This document shows, in pieces, positions 32,665 to 40,593 of a stretch of DNA of 64,000 nucleotides. This DNA is from Phenylobacterium sp. (lineage in GTDB: Bacteria > Pseudomonadota > Alphaproteobacteria > Caulobacterales > Caulobacteraceae), in contig NZ_JAEUMN010000079.1 of assembly GCF_016793225.1 (NCBI RefSeq), forward strand, positions 51,872-115,871. The letters are read 5' to 3'. How positions within the stretch are numbered: the first letter of the stretch is position 1; each line of letters opens with the position of its first letter. The position numbers and the translations under genes were made by a program. The notes beneath the pieces were generated by a model. It was not told the DNA's origin. It worked only from the letters and a program-made list of their open reading frames with translations, and ran no database searches.

Positions 32665-34839
32665 CTACATCTTCCAGACCAGCGTCACGCCGTAGGTCTT
32701 CGGCGGCGCGTAGGGCACCAGCACCTGGCGGTAGGGCGCGAAGGCGGTCACGTAGGTGGCCACCAGTTCGTCCGTCAGGTTCTTGCCCCACACGGCCACT
32801 TCCCAGCGCTTGTCGGGGGAGGTCAGGGACAGGCGGGCGTCGACGTTGATGTAGCCCTCCTGCTTCTGCGCCGGGATGTTCGAGGCCTCGAAGTACATGT
32901 GCGACTGGTTGGTGTAGTCCACCCGCGCCAGGGCGCCCCAGCCGTTGAACTCGGTGGCGTACTGCGCGCCCACGTGGACCTTGTGCTTGGGCGAGCGGGG
33001 AAGGTCGTTGCCGGTGAAGTTCGCCGTGGCCCCGTTGGCGAAGCTGGTGAACTTCGCGTCGAGGTAGGCGAAGCCGCCATCGATCTGCAGCCCGCGGACC
33101 GGCTGGATCACCCACTCCAGCTCCACGCCCTCGATCTCGGCCGTGGCGGCGTTGCCCACCACGACGCAGCACAGCGGCACCAGCTGCGAGACCTGCAGGT
33201 CCTTGTAGTCGGTGTGGAAGGCCGACAGGTTCAGCCGCAGGCGGCCGTCCAGCCACTGGGTCTTCGCGCCGCCCTCGTAGCTCCAGGCGAACTCGGGATC
33301 GTACGGCGTCGACTGGCTGACGCCGCTGCCGGCGATCCCCTGGAAACCCCCGCTCTTGAAGCCGCGGGTGGCCGAGGCATACAGCAGCACGTCCGGCGTC
33401 GCCTGCCAGTCGAGCGCGAAGCGCGGCGTCAGGGCGTCCCACGACTTGCGGCCGCGCACGTCGTAGTTCGCGGCCAGCGGCGGCGGCAGCCCCGGTCCCG
33501 AGACCTTCTGCCCGATGAAGCGACCGCTCTTGCGTTCCCACGTCTGCCGCAGTCCGGCGGTGGCGGTGATCGTGTCGGTGAAGGCGTAGCTGACCTGCCC
33601 GAACAGGGCCCAGCTGCGGCTCTTCACCATCTGGGGATAGGTGGCGATCCCCGTCTGGGCCGGCGCGGGGAAGTCCTGCCGCAGGTCCTCGATGCGGGTG
33701 TTGTCCTCGTTCAGGTAGTAGACGCCGACCTGGCCGCGCAGGCGCGAGTCGAAGGCGTCGAACGCCAGCCGCACTTCCTGGCTGAACTGCTCGTTGTCCT
33801 CGTGGTCGGTCTGGGTCGACTCGATCTGGTTCGGCGGATTGACCGGGTTGGCGAAGAACACGGTGCGGAAGTTCAGCGTCACCGCCCGGAAGGCCGTGAT
33901 CGACGTCAGCGTGCCGTACGGCGTCGTCCAGTTCACCTCGCCGCGGTAGGTCTGCAGCCAGCGCCGCAGGTAGCCGTCGGTGTAGGCGTTGACGATGCGC
34001 GGGTCGGGATTGATGCCGACGCAGTGGACGCCGCCGCGCAGGGTGGCGTCGCAGATGTTGTCGCGGGGGTTGCCCTTCTGGTCCTGGTCGGTCAGGTCGA
34101 CGCCCAGGACGATGTCCAGGTCCTCGCTCGGCAGGAAGCGCACGGCCAGGGCGGCGCTGCGCAGGTCCTGGTCGTTCACGTCGTTGCCGGTGGTCTGGTT
34201 GAACTCGTAGCCGTCCCGCAGCTTGATGGAGCCGCCCAGCGACACGAAGATCTTGTCCGAGATGGGCATGTTGCCCCGCGCGCTCAGCGTGCGGCGGTCG
34301 TAGTTGCCGAGCTGCCCTTCGATGCGCAGCGACGGATCGGCCGACGGCTTGCGGCTCACGAACTGGATCAGGCCGCCCACCGCGTTCTTGCCGAACAGCG
34401 TGCCCTGCGGGCCCCGCAGCACTTCCACGCGCTCCAGGTTCAGGGCGTCGATGTCGGGCGTCCCGCCGCGTCCGGCGTAGACGCCGTCCACGAAGACCAC
34501 CACCGAGGCGTCCCCGCCAGCGTTCTGGCTGATGCCGAAGGCCGAGCCGATGCCGCGGATCGCGAAGTTCGTCTGGATGGGATCGACCTGGCCGGCGCTG
34601 AAGCCGGGGGTCTTGATCGCGATATCCTGCAGGGTCTCGACCGACTGCCGCTCGAGCGCCGCGGCCGAGAAGGCGGTGACCGCGATGGGGACCTTCTGGA
34701 CGTTCTCCTCCACCCGCTGGGCGGTGACGACCAGTTCTGAAATCTCGTTGTCGCCGCTCTGGGCCGCCGCCGGCGCCGCGATGGCGAGGGCCAGGCCCAG
34801 CGCGGCCCAGGACGCATGGTTGCTGAGGTACGTGCGCAT
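32665..34839 (-). CDS. TonB-dependent receptor
   Basis: A complete 724-residue outer-membrane receptor. The signal peptide ends AAAQSG, and the plug opens ISELVVTAQRVEENVQKVPIAVTAF. VEVLRGPQGTLFGKNAVGGLIQ is the plug signature; the barrel ends with an aromatic-containing TLVWKM strand. ATG 34839 follows GGGGGAGA. Operator O5 lies about 65 bases upstream, tying this receptor to the pca and dioxygenase genes. The ligand is probably an aromatic or organic acid, by context. Confidence 0.92.
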   Translation of the reverse strand: MRTYLSNHASWAALGLALAIAAPAAAQSGDNEISELVVTAQRVEENVQKVPIAVTAFSAAALERQSVETLQDIAIKTPGFSAGQVDPIQTNFAIRGIGSAFGISQNAGGDASVVVFVDGVYAGRGGTPDIDALNLERVEVLRGPQGTLFGKNAVGGLIQFVSRKPSADPSLRIEGQLGNYDRRTLSARGNMPISDKIFVSLGGSIKLRDGYEFNQTTGNDVNDQDLRSAALAVRFLPSEDLDIVLGVDLTDQDQKGNPRDNICDATLRGGVHCVGINPDPRIVNAYTDGYLRRWLQTYRGEVNWTTPYGTLTSITAFRAVTLNFRTVFFANPVNPPNQIESTQTDHEDNEQFSQEVRLAFDAFDSRLRGQVGVYYLNEDNTRIEDLRQDFPAPAQTGIATYPQMVKSRSWALFGQVSYAFTDTITATAGLRQTWERKSGRFIGQKVSGPGLPPPLAANYDVRGRKSWDALTPRFALDWQATPDVLLYASATRGFKSGGFQGIAGSGVSQSTPYDPEFAWSYEGGAKTQWLDGRLRLNLSAFHTDYKDLQVSQLVPLCCVVVGNAATAEIEGVELEWVIQPVRGLQIDGGFAYLDAKFTSFANGATANFTGNDLPRSPKHKVHVGAQYATEFNGWGALARVDYTNQSHMYFEASNIPAQKQEGYINVDARLSLTSPDKRWEVAVWGKNLTDELVATYVTAFAPYRQVLVPYAPPKTYGVTLVWKM

Positions 34840-34902
34840 TCGGGATCTCCCCCTTCGGCCCCGTCTCGTGCGCGGGGACTCGGGTGCAGCCTACACCAAA
34901 AT

Positions 34903-34918
34903 AGATAGAATGCTAAGT
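34903..34918. promoter_or_regulatory. Regulon operator O5
   Basis: AGATAGAATGCTAAGT; on the minus strand GATACTTAGCATTCTATC, which resembles O1 and O2 including the GATACT prefix. Upstream of the TonB receptor at 34839. Confidence 0.6.
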
Positions 34919-34949
34919 ATCTGGTGACGCTTGCGCCGGGCGGGCGAGG

Positions 34950-36278
34950 TCACTGGGCTTCGGCGCGGTCGGCCGCCTCCGCCGCCGCCGCGAAAGGCTT
35001 CAGTCCGGCGGTCAGGATCAGCGCCGAGAGCGGCAGGGCGACCGCCGTGACCACGGCGATCCCGTAGCGGAGGGCGGCGTCGTCCCGGAAGACGAAGTCC
35101 GTGACCATCGCCATGGCCGTGGGGCCCAGCCCCAGCCCGACCAGGTTGGCCACCAGGAAGTACAGGGCCACCGTCCGCGCGCGGAGTCTGTTCGGCGAGA
35201 TCAGCTGCAGCCCCGCCCCGGCGACCCCGCCGTGGATCGTGCCCAGCAGCATGCTGAGGATCATCAGGCCCAGCGCCAGTTCGCGGCTGGGCGCCAGCGC
35301 CATGCCCACGAACAGCGGCAGCAGGATCACGGCGTTGAGGCGGATCACCCGGAGATGGGCGTCCTTGAGGCCGCGGCGGTACATCCGGTCGGCCAGCCAG
35401 CCGCCCAGCAGCAGGCCCGCCGCGCCGCAGAGCGCCGTCGCGGCGCCGAACCAGAGGCCGGCCTCGGCGACGGGCATGGCGTAGGTGCGGTGCAGGAACT
35501 GCGGGATCCAGGCCATGGCGCCGTACATCACCAGCGCCACCAGCGACATGCCGCCGAAGTGCGACGCCAGCGCCGCCCGGCGCAGCTTGAGGAACGCCGC
35601 GAACTCGCCGGGCGCCGGTTCCGCCACGGCGCGGCCCCCGCCCCGCGCGGGCTCGCGCACCGTCAGGGCGATCAGCGCCGCCACCAGCAGTCCGGGAAGC
35701 CCCACGATCAGGAAGGCCAGCCGCCAGGGTTCCAGCGCGCCCACCGCCGGCAGGACGACGGGATCCCCCTCGGTCACGAACCGCACCACGACGGATCCGG
35801 CGACCAGCGCGATGCCCGACCCCAGCGGCACGCCGATCGAGTAGACGGCCATCGCGCGTCCCAGCCGCTCGCGCGGGAAATAGTCGCCCAGCATCGAATA
35901 GGCCGCCGGCGACAGCGTCGCCTCGCCTACCCCGACGCCCACGCGGGCCAGGAACAGCCCCATGTAGCTGCGCGCCAGTCCGCAGACGGCCGTCATCAGG
36001 CTCCACGCCGCGATCCCGGCGACGATCAGGGTCTTGCGGCTCCCGCGGTCGGCCAGCCAGCCCAGCGGAATCCCCAGCAGGCTGTAGAAGATCGCGAAGG
36101 CGAACCCCATCAGCAGGCTCATCTGGGTGTCGGAGATGCCCAGGTCGGCGCGGATGGGCCCCACGAGCAGGCTCAGGATCATCCGGTCGATGAACGACAG
36201 GGTGTAGGCGACCAGCAGAGCGCCCACGACATACCAGGCGTAGGTCGGCGAGGGGGTCGGGTCCGGCCGGCTACTCAA
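34950..36278 (-). CDS. MFS transporter (spinster/ACS-like)
   Basis: A 442-residue, 12-segment major facilitator, paralogous to 24389-25768. TYAWYVVGALLVAYTLSFIDRMILSLLVGPIRADL opens the first helix, and GIPLGWLADRGSRKTLIVAG is the loop 2-3 signature. The start is TTG 36278, overlapping the DUF3237 stop, so it is translated by coupling from that gene and lacks its own ribosome site. Likely the inner-membrane partner for the nearby TonB receptor; substrate unknown. Confidence 0.85.
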   Translation of the reverse strand: MSSRPDPTPSPTYAWYVVGALLVAYTLSFIDRMILSLLVGPIRADLGISDTQMSLLMGFAFAIFYSLLGIPLGWLADRGSRKTLIVAGIAAWSLMTAVCGLARSYMGLFLARVGVGVGEATLSPAAYSMLGDYFPRERLGRAMAVYSIGVPLGSGIALVAGSVVVRFVTEGDPVVLPAVGALEPWRLAFLIVGLPGLLVAALIALTVREPARGGGRAVAEPAPGEFAAFLKLRRAALASHFGGMSLVALVMYGAMAWIPQFLHRTYAMPVAEAGLWFGAATALCGAAGLLLGGWLADRMYRRGLKDAHLRVIRLNAVILLPLFVGMALAPSRELALGLMILSMLLGTIHGGVAGAGLQLISPNRLRARTVALYFLVANLVGLGLGPTAMAMVTDFVFRDDAALRYGIAVVTAVALPLSALILTAGLKPFAAAAEAADRAEAQ

Positions 36279-36777
36279 CGGCGAAGATCCGATAGCGGAC
36301 GCCGGCGGCGGTGCGCTTGCCCACGCCGACCGCGACCAGGGCGTTCAGCCAGGCATAGCGCTCGTCCCCGGTCTCGAAGACGGGCTGGATGCGGAAGTAG
36401 TAGGCGTCCTCGGCCAGCGCCTCGACCCTGGCGGGGTCGCGGAAGTCGGCCAGCGCCTCCGGCGGAATCACCAGCCGCCCGCCGTAGGTCACGTGGATCA
36501 GGGCCCCGTCGTGCGTCTTCCAGAGCGACCGGACGTCGATCAGCGTCACCGCCGCGCCGTCGGACGCCGCGCCCAGTTCCGACCAGTCGCCGCCGGCGGC
36601 CATCACCTCGCCGCGCAGCCGCTCGCCCTCGATGGTCCCGCCCGCGATCGGGCTGAGGCGGCGGTTGCGCCAAGGGGATCGGCCCAGCAGGAGCGGCGAC
36701 TCCGCCGTGAGCTGGATGTCGACAGTGCAGAGGAAGCGTGTCCGCAACGGCTCGCTAGCGTCCAAACCGCCCCCCAT
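36271..36777 (-). CDS. DUF3237 family protein
   Basis: A 168-residue paralogue of 13805-14299, sharing HDGALIHVTYGGR, QPVFETGDERYAWLN and the C-terminal VGVGKRTAAGVRYRIFAVE. Function unknown. ATG 36777 (MGGGLDASEPLRTRF) is used; operator O6 lies 16 bases upstream. It is first in a two-gene operon with the MFS transporter and sits just downstream of pcaC on the same strand, but with its own operator. Confidence 0.84.
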   Translation of the reverse strand: MGGGLDASEPLRTRFLCTVDIQLTAESPLLLGRSPWRNRRLSPIAGGTIEGERLRGEVMAAGGDWSELGAASDGAAVTLIDVRSLWKTHDGALIHVTYGGRLVIPPEALADFRDPARVEALAEDAYYFRIQPVFETGDERYAWLNALVAVGVGKRTAAGVRYRIFAVE

Positions 36778-36792
36778 TACCGACCACAGAAT

Positions 36793-36808
36793 AGTTAGAT
36801 ATCTACAC
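36793..36808. promoter_or_regulatory. Regulon operator O6
   Basis: AGTTAGATATCTACAC, TTAG-N4-CTAC, one mismatch to the TTAG-N4-CTAA core. Between the pcaC stop and the DUF3237 start. Confidence 0.5.
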
Positions 36809-36833
36809 AATCCGGGCCGCGAGGAAAGACGCG

Positions 36834-37217
36834 TCAGAGGACCCCCAGGTCCCGCAGCACCTCGCCCGCCACGTGGAAGGCCGCGTTCGCCGCCGGAACG
36901 CCGCAGTAGACGGCGCTCTGCAGGATGGTCTCCTTCACCCGCTCCACGGGGACGCCGGCCTCGAAGGCCGCGCGCAGATGCAGCCGAAGCTCGCCTTCCC
37001 GCCCGAGCGCGATGGTCATCGCGATCACCAGCAGGCGGCGCGTCTCGTGGTCGAGGCCCGGCCGCTCCCAGATCTCGCCCCAGGCGTAGCGCGTGATGAA
37101 GTCCTGGAACTCGGCGGTGAACGGGGTGGCCGAGGCCGCGGCGCGGTCCACATATGCGTCCCCCAGGACCGCCCTGCGGTTGGCGGCGCCGCGCGCCCGG
37201 CGCTCTTCGTCGTCCAT
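36834..37217 (-). CDS. pcaC: 4-carboxymuconolactone decarboxylase
   Basis: A 127-residue protein, the usual length of PcaC, which decarboxylates 4-carboxymuconolactone to 3-oxoadipate enol-lactone in the protocatechuate branch. PFTAEFQDFITRYAWGEIWERPGLDHETRRLLVIAMTIALGRE and the closing CGVPAANAAFHVAGEV are typical. Its ATG shares one base with the pcaD stop (TGATG). Position in pcaHGBDC makes the assignment firm, and separates it from the two longer CMD proteins in this window. Confidence 0.93.
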   Translation of the reverse strand: MDDEERRARGAANRRAVLGDAYVDRAAASATPFTAEFQDFITRYAWGEIWERPGLDHETRRLLVIAMTIALGREGELRLHLRAAFEAGVPVERVKETILQSAVYCGVPAANAAFHVAGEVLRDLGVL

Positions 37218-37999
37218 CAGAGGTCCTCCAGGAAGGCGCGCAGCAGATCGCTGAAGGCCTGCGGCTGTTCGACGTTCGACAGATGGCCGGCGTCGACTTC
37301 GCGATAGGCGGCGCCGCGAATGGCGTGCGCGACGCCGCGCACCTGATCCGGCGGGGTGGAGACGTCGGCCAGCCCGGCGACGACCAGGCAGGGCGCGGCG
37401 ATCTCGCCCAGCCGTGCGGTGAGGTCGGCGTCGCGCAGGGCCGCGCAGCAGCCCGCATAGCCCTGGGGCGAGCTGGCCTCGAGCCGGGACCGATACGCCG
37501 CGACCACATCGGGCCGCGCGTCGCGGAACGGATCGGAGAAGAACCGCGCCATGGCCATGTCCGAGATCGCCGCCAGCCCCCCGGCGCGGACCGCGGCGGC
37601 GCGGTCCCGCCAGGCCTCTGGCGCGCCGATCCGCGGCGCCGTGCTGGCCAGCACCAGTCCGGCGACCCGGTGGGGCGCCGTCAGCGCCAGCGCCTGGGCG
37701 ACGAGCCCGCCCAGGGAGAGGCCGCAGACGACCGCCGGCGTTGCGCTGGCCGCGTCCAGCACCGCGACGGCGTCGGCCACGAGCCGGTCGAGCGGATAGT
37801 CGCCGGGCGGCGCCGCCGAGCGTCCGTGCCCGCGAAGGTCCGGTCGGATGACGCGGTACGCGTTCAGCGCCCCGGCTTGTGCGTCCCACAGCCGGTGGTC
37901 GCAACCGATCGAGTGGAGGAACAGGATCGGCGGCGCCGTGGCCGGCCCGTCGACGCGGACGAAGAGCTCGGCGCCGTCGTCGGCCGCGACCGTGCTCAT
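37217..37999 (-). CDS. pcaD: 3-oxoadipate enol-lactonase
   Basis: A 260-residue alpha/beta hydrolase that opens 3-oxoadipate enol-lactone to 3-oxoadipate. Nucleophile Ser95 lies in CGLSLGG, the oxyanion region in LFLHSIGCDHRLWDAQ, the acid in GLADVSTPPDQV and the His in DAGHLSNVEQPQAF, which is the enol-lactonase-specific end. ATG 37999 overlaps the pcaB stop (ATGA); an upstream extension of the frame is rejected. Not fused to pcaC, unlike in some actinobacteria. Confidence 0.94.
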   Translation of the reverse strand: MSTVAADDGAELFVRVDGPATAPPILFLHSIGCDHRLWDAQAGALNAYRVIRPDLRGHGRSAAPPGDYPLDRLVADAVAVLDAASATPAVVCGLSLGGLVAQALALTAPHRVAGLVLASTAPRIGAPEAWRDRAAAVRAGGLAAISDMAMARFFSDPFRDARPDVVAAYRSRLEASSPQGYAGCCAALRDADLTARLGEIAAPCLVVAGLADVSTPPDQVRGVAHAIRGAAYREVDAGHLSNVEQPQAFSDLLRAFLEDL

Positions 38000-39141
38000 G
38001 GCGCATCCTGCAGCAATCGGCGCGTGAGGGCCTCGGCCTCGCCGAGATCCTGCCCCACCCCCGCGCGGTCGAGGTTGCGCGCCATCGCCGCGGCGTCGAC
38101 CTGGAGGCCCTCGGTCACCGCCGCCATGGCCCCCACCGCTCCGTGTGCGGCTTCGAACAGGGCCGCCAGCGCCGGCGCCTCGGCCTGCCACGCGCCCAGG
38201 CTGCGTTCGTGCTGGCCCGGGATCGCCGACATCAGCGTGGCCGCAAGGTGCGGCGCGCGGACCGCGGCCGACAGCGCGATCTGGCAGCCGGTGGGGTTGC
38301 GCTTGTGCGGCATGGCCGACGAGCCGCCGCGGCCTGGCGTCTGGGGTTCGAAGGCCTCCCCCACCTCGCCCTGCGCCATCAGCGCCACGTCGCCCGCGAT
38401 CTTCGCCACGGCGCCGGTGAGGATCGACAGCGCGGCGCCCAGCCCCGCGACGCGCTCGCGGCTGGCGTGCCAGGGCGCAGCTGCGCCGAGGCCCAGGTCG
38501 GCCGCGATCCGTGCGGCGACCGCCTCGCCCCGGTTCCCGAGCCCCGCCCGCGTCCCCACCGCCCCGCCGAACTGCAGCACGATGGCCTGCGCGCCCTCAC
38601 GCCCCAGGCGGTCGAGGGCGCCGACGACGCCCGCGCGCCACTGGGCCGCCTTGAGGCCGAAGCTGGTCGGCGCGGCCGGCTGCAGCAGCGTGCGCGCCAG
38701 CATTGGCGTGGCCGCGTGCGCCGTGGCGAGGCGGCCGAGGGCGTCCACGACGCGCCCGCCGTCGCGCCTCAGCAGCGCCAGGCCCGCCTGCGCCTGCAGC
38801 ATCAGGGCAGTGTCGGCCACGTCCTGGCTGGTCGCTCCGCGGTGCGCCGCCGCGCCGGCCCCCGCGCGCCGGAGGTCGGCCCGGGCCCGCAAGGCCGCCA
38901 CGAGCGGGATGGCCAGCGTGCCGGCGTGCGCGGCCGCCGTGGCCAGGGCGCCGAGGTCGAAGGCCTCGCCGCAGGCGGCCTCGATGGCGGCGGCGGCGGC
39001 CGGGTCGATCAGCCCCTCGGCCGCCGAGGCGCGTGCGAGCGCCGCCTCGAACGCCAGGGCGTGGCCGACCAGCGAGGCGTCGCCGAACACGGCCAGCATC
39101 TCCGGCGTCGAGGCGGCGAGGTCGTGGATCCGCGCGGGCAT
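37996..39141 (-). CDS. pcaB: 3-carboxy-cis,cis-muconate cycloisomerase
   Basis: A 381-residue member of the fumarase/aspartase superfamily that lactonises 3-carboxy-cis,cis-muconate. The superfamily loop is GGSSAMPHKRNPTG, with GATSQDVADTALMLQAQ carrying the second conserved region (HRGATSQD). It is shorter than the ~450-residue Pseudomonas enzyme, like other alphaproteobacterial PcaB proteins. ATG shares one base with the pcaG stop. Confidence 0.93.
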   Translation of the reverse strand: MPARIHDLAASTPEMLAVFGDASLVGHALAFEAALARASAAEGLIDPAAAAAIEAACGEAFDLGALATAAAHAGTLAIPLVAALRARADLRRAGAGAAAHRGATSQDVADTALMLQAQAGLALLRRDGGRVVDALGRLATAHAATPMLARTLLQPAAPTSFGLKAAQWRAGVVGALDRLGREGAQAIVLQFGGAVGTRAGLGNRGEAVAARIAADLGLGAAAPWHASRERVAGLGAALSILTGAVAKIAGDVALMAQGEVGEAFEPQTPGRGGSSAMPHKRNPTGCQIALSAAVRAPHLAATLMSAIPGQHERSLGAWQAEAPALAALFEAAHGAVGAMAAVTEGLQVDAAAMARNLDRAGVGQDLGEAEALTRRLLQDAP

Positions 39142-39737
39142 CAGATGTCGAAGAACACCGTCTCGCCCGGCCCCTGCAGGACAAGGTCGAGGCGGTATCC
39201 CCCGGCGCCGTCCGCCGCCGCCAGGAGCGTTCCGCGCCGCTCCGGCGGCACGAGGGCGAGGATCGGATCCTCGTCCAGCGACGGGTCGTCGGCGAAGTAG
39301 ATGCGGGTCACCAGCCGGCGCAGAAGGCCGCGGCCCATGACGCCCACGGCGATGTGCGGCGCCTGAAGGCTGTTGCCGGGGCCCGGCGTCCGGCCGGGCC
39401 GGATCGTCCGGAACAGGTAGCTCCCGTCGTCGCCGGTCGCGCAGCGCCCGAAGTGGCGGCCGCCGGCGAAGCCGCCTTGCGCATCGGCCTGCCAGATCTC
39501 GACCAGGGCGTCGGGCACGGGGGCGCCGGCGCCGTCGACCACGCGGCCCTGGACCACGATCGCCTCGCCCCCCGCCGTCGCCGCGGACAGCCCGGGCAGC
39601 GGCGCGTGGCCCGGCGCGACCAGGTCAGGCCGCGCGCCCGCCTCGGACGGCGCCGTCAGGTCCGCGCCGCCAGGGTGCGGCAAGGCGTAGTGGAAGAACG
39701 GCCCGACCGTCTGCCAAGGCGTCTGGCCCAGCCGCAC
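39141..39737 (-). CDS. pcaG: Protocatechuate 3,4-dioxygenase alpha subunit
   Basis: A 198-residue alpha subunit. LGQTPWQTVGPFFHYALP is the standard opening, and the DALVEIWQADAQGGF and GRTPGPGNSLQAPHIAVGVMGRGL blocks follow the dioxygenase fold while the iron-binding tyrosines and histidines of the beta subunit are not kept. The start is GTG 39737, one base after the pcaH stop, with GGAGG upstream; the open frame extends to 39791 but homology stops here. It pairs with pcaH to build the Fe(III) intradiol enzyme cleaving protocatechuate. Confidence 0.93.
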   Translation of the reverse strand: MRLGQTPWQTVGPFFHYALPHPGGADLTAPSEAGARPDLVAPGHAPLPGLSAATAGGEAIVVQGRVVDGAGAPVPDALVEIWQADAQGGFAGGRHFGRCATGDDGSYLFRTIRPGRTPGPGNSLQAPHIAVGVMGRGLLRRLVTRIYFADDPSLDEDPILALVPPERRGTLLAAADGAGGYRLDLVLQGPGETVFFDI

Positions 39738-39738
39738 C

Positions 39739-40440
39739 TCAGGCCTCCGTGGGCGTGGCGGCAGGACCGCGCAGGACGATGTCGAACACATAGCCCAGGG
39801 CGTAGCTCGGACGCGTCAGCCCCAGGTCGAACCGCGCCACGAGCCGGTCGCGCGCGGCGGCGGGCACGGACTGGGCGATCGGGTCCAGCGCAATCAGCGG
39901 GTCGCCCTCGAAGTACATCTGGGTGACCAGCCGCGTGGCGAACGCCGGGCCGAACAGCGAGAAGTGGATGTGGGCGGGCCGCCACGCGTTCTCGTGGTTC
40001 CCCCAGGGATAGGCGCCCGGCCGGATCGACTCGAAGGCGTAGCGGCCGTCGTCGTCCGTCACCACCTGCCCCGCCCCCGTGAAGTTCGGGTCCAGCGGCG
40101 CGTCCCACTGGTCGCGCGCATGGGCGTAGCGGCCCGCGGCATTGGCCTGCCAGACCTCCACCAGCGTGCGGGGCACGGGCCGGCCGGCCTCGTCCAGGAC
40201 GCGTCCCGCCACGAGGATGCGCTGGCCGATCGCCTCCCCGCCCGCCGTCCGCGTCAGGTCGGCGGACCCGACCGCGCAGGCCTGGGACCAGTCGGTGAAG
40301 CCCGAGGTCTCGGTGAGGGTCTGGGGAATGCGGATCGGGCGATGGCCCGGCGAGCGCAGGGCGGTCGACCGGTAGGCCTCCGACAGGCTGGCCGGGTGGG
40401 CCGCGTCGTCCTCGCGGGCAAAGAGGTCGGGCTCGATCAT
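39739..40440 (-). CDS. pcaH: Protocatechuate 3,4-dioxygenase beta subunit
   Basis: A 233-residue catalytic subunit of the intradiol dioxygenase that opens protocatechuate to 3-carboxy-cis,cis-muconate. The four Fe(III) ligands are visible: Tyr105 (GRYAHARDQW), Tyr144 (GAYPW), His157 and His159 (RPAHIHF). ATG 40440 (MIEPDLFARED) is chosen by homology. Operator O7 overlaps the start codon itself, so the transcript may have a very short leader or the true start may be a little downstream. First gene of pcaHGBDC; the CoA-transferase and thiolase genes (pcaIJ, pcaF) are not in the window. Confidence 0.95.
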   Translation of the reverse strand: MIEPDLFAREDDAAHPASLSEAYRSTALRSPGHRPIRIPQTLTETSGFTDWSQACAVGSADLTRTAGGEAIGQRILVAGRVLDEAGRPVPRTLVEVWQANAAGRYAHARDQWDAPLDPNFTGAGQVVTDDDGRYAFESIRPGAYPWGNHENAWRPAHIHFSLFGPAFATRLVTQMYFEGDPLIALDPIAQSVPAAARDRLVARFDLGLTRPSYALGYVFDIVLRGPAATPTEA

Positions 40441-40453
40441 TCGAATGCTAAGG
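40438..40453. promoter_or_regulatory. Regulon operator O7, over the pcaH start
   Basis: CATTCGAATGCTAAGG; its first three bases are the complement of the pcaH ATG. TTCG-AATG-CTAA matches the regulon consensus and is close to O5. Confidence 0.6.
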
Positions 40454-40593
40454 ATGTGGGAGGCCAGCGGGCAAGGCAAGCGCGCCGCCGGTCGTCCGTC
40501 CGGCCCCACCCGCAGCTCCGCGGCCGACAGGGCTTGGCGAAAGGCCCCAAGCCCTGCTTTACCGAGCGTCAGCAACCCCATTCGGAGTCATCC

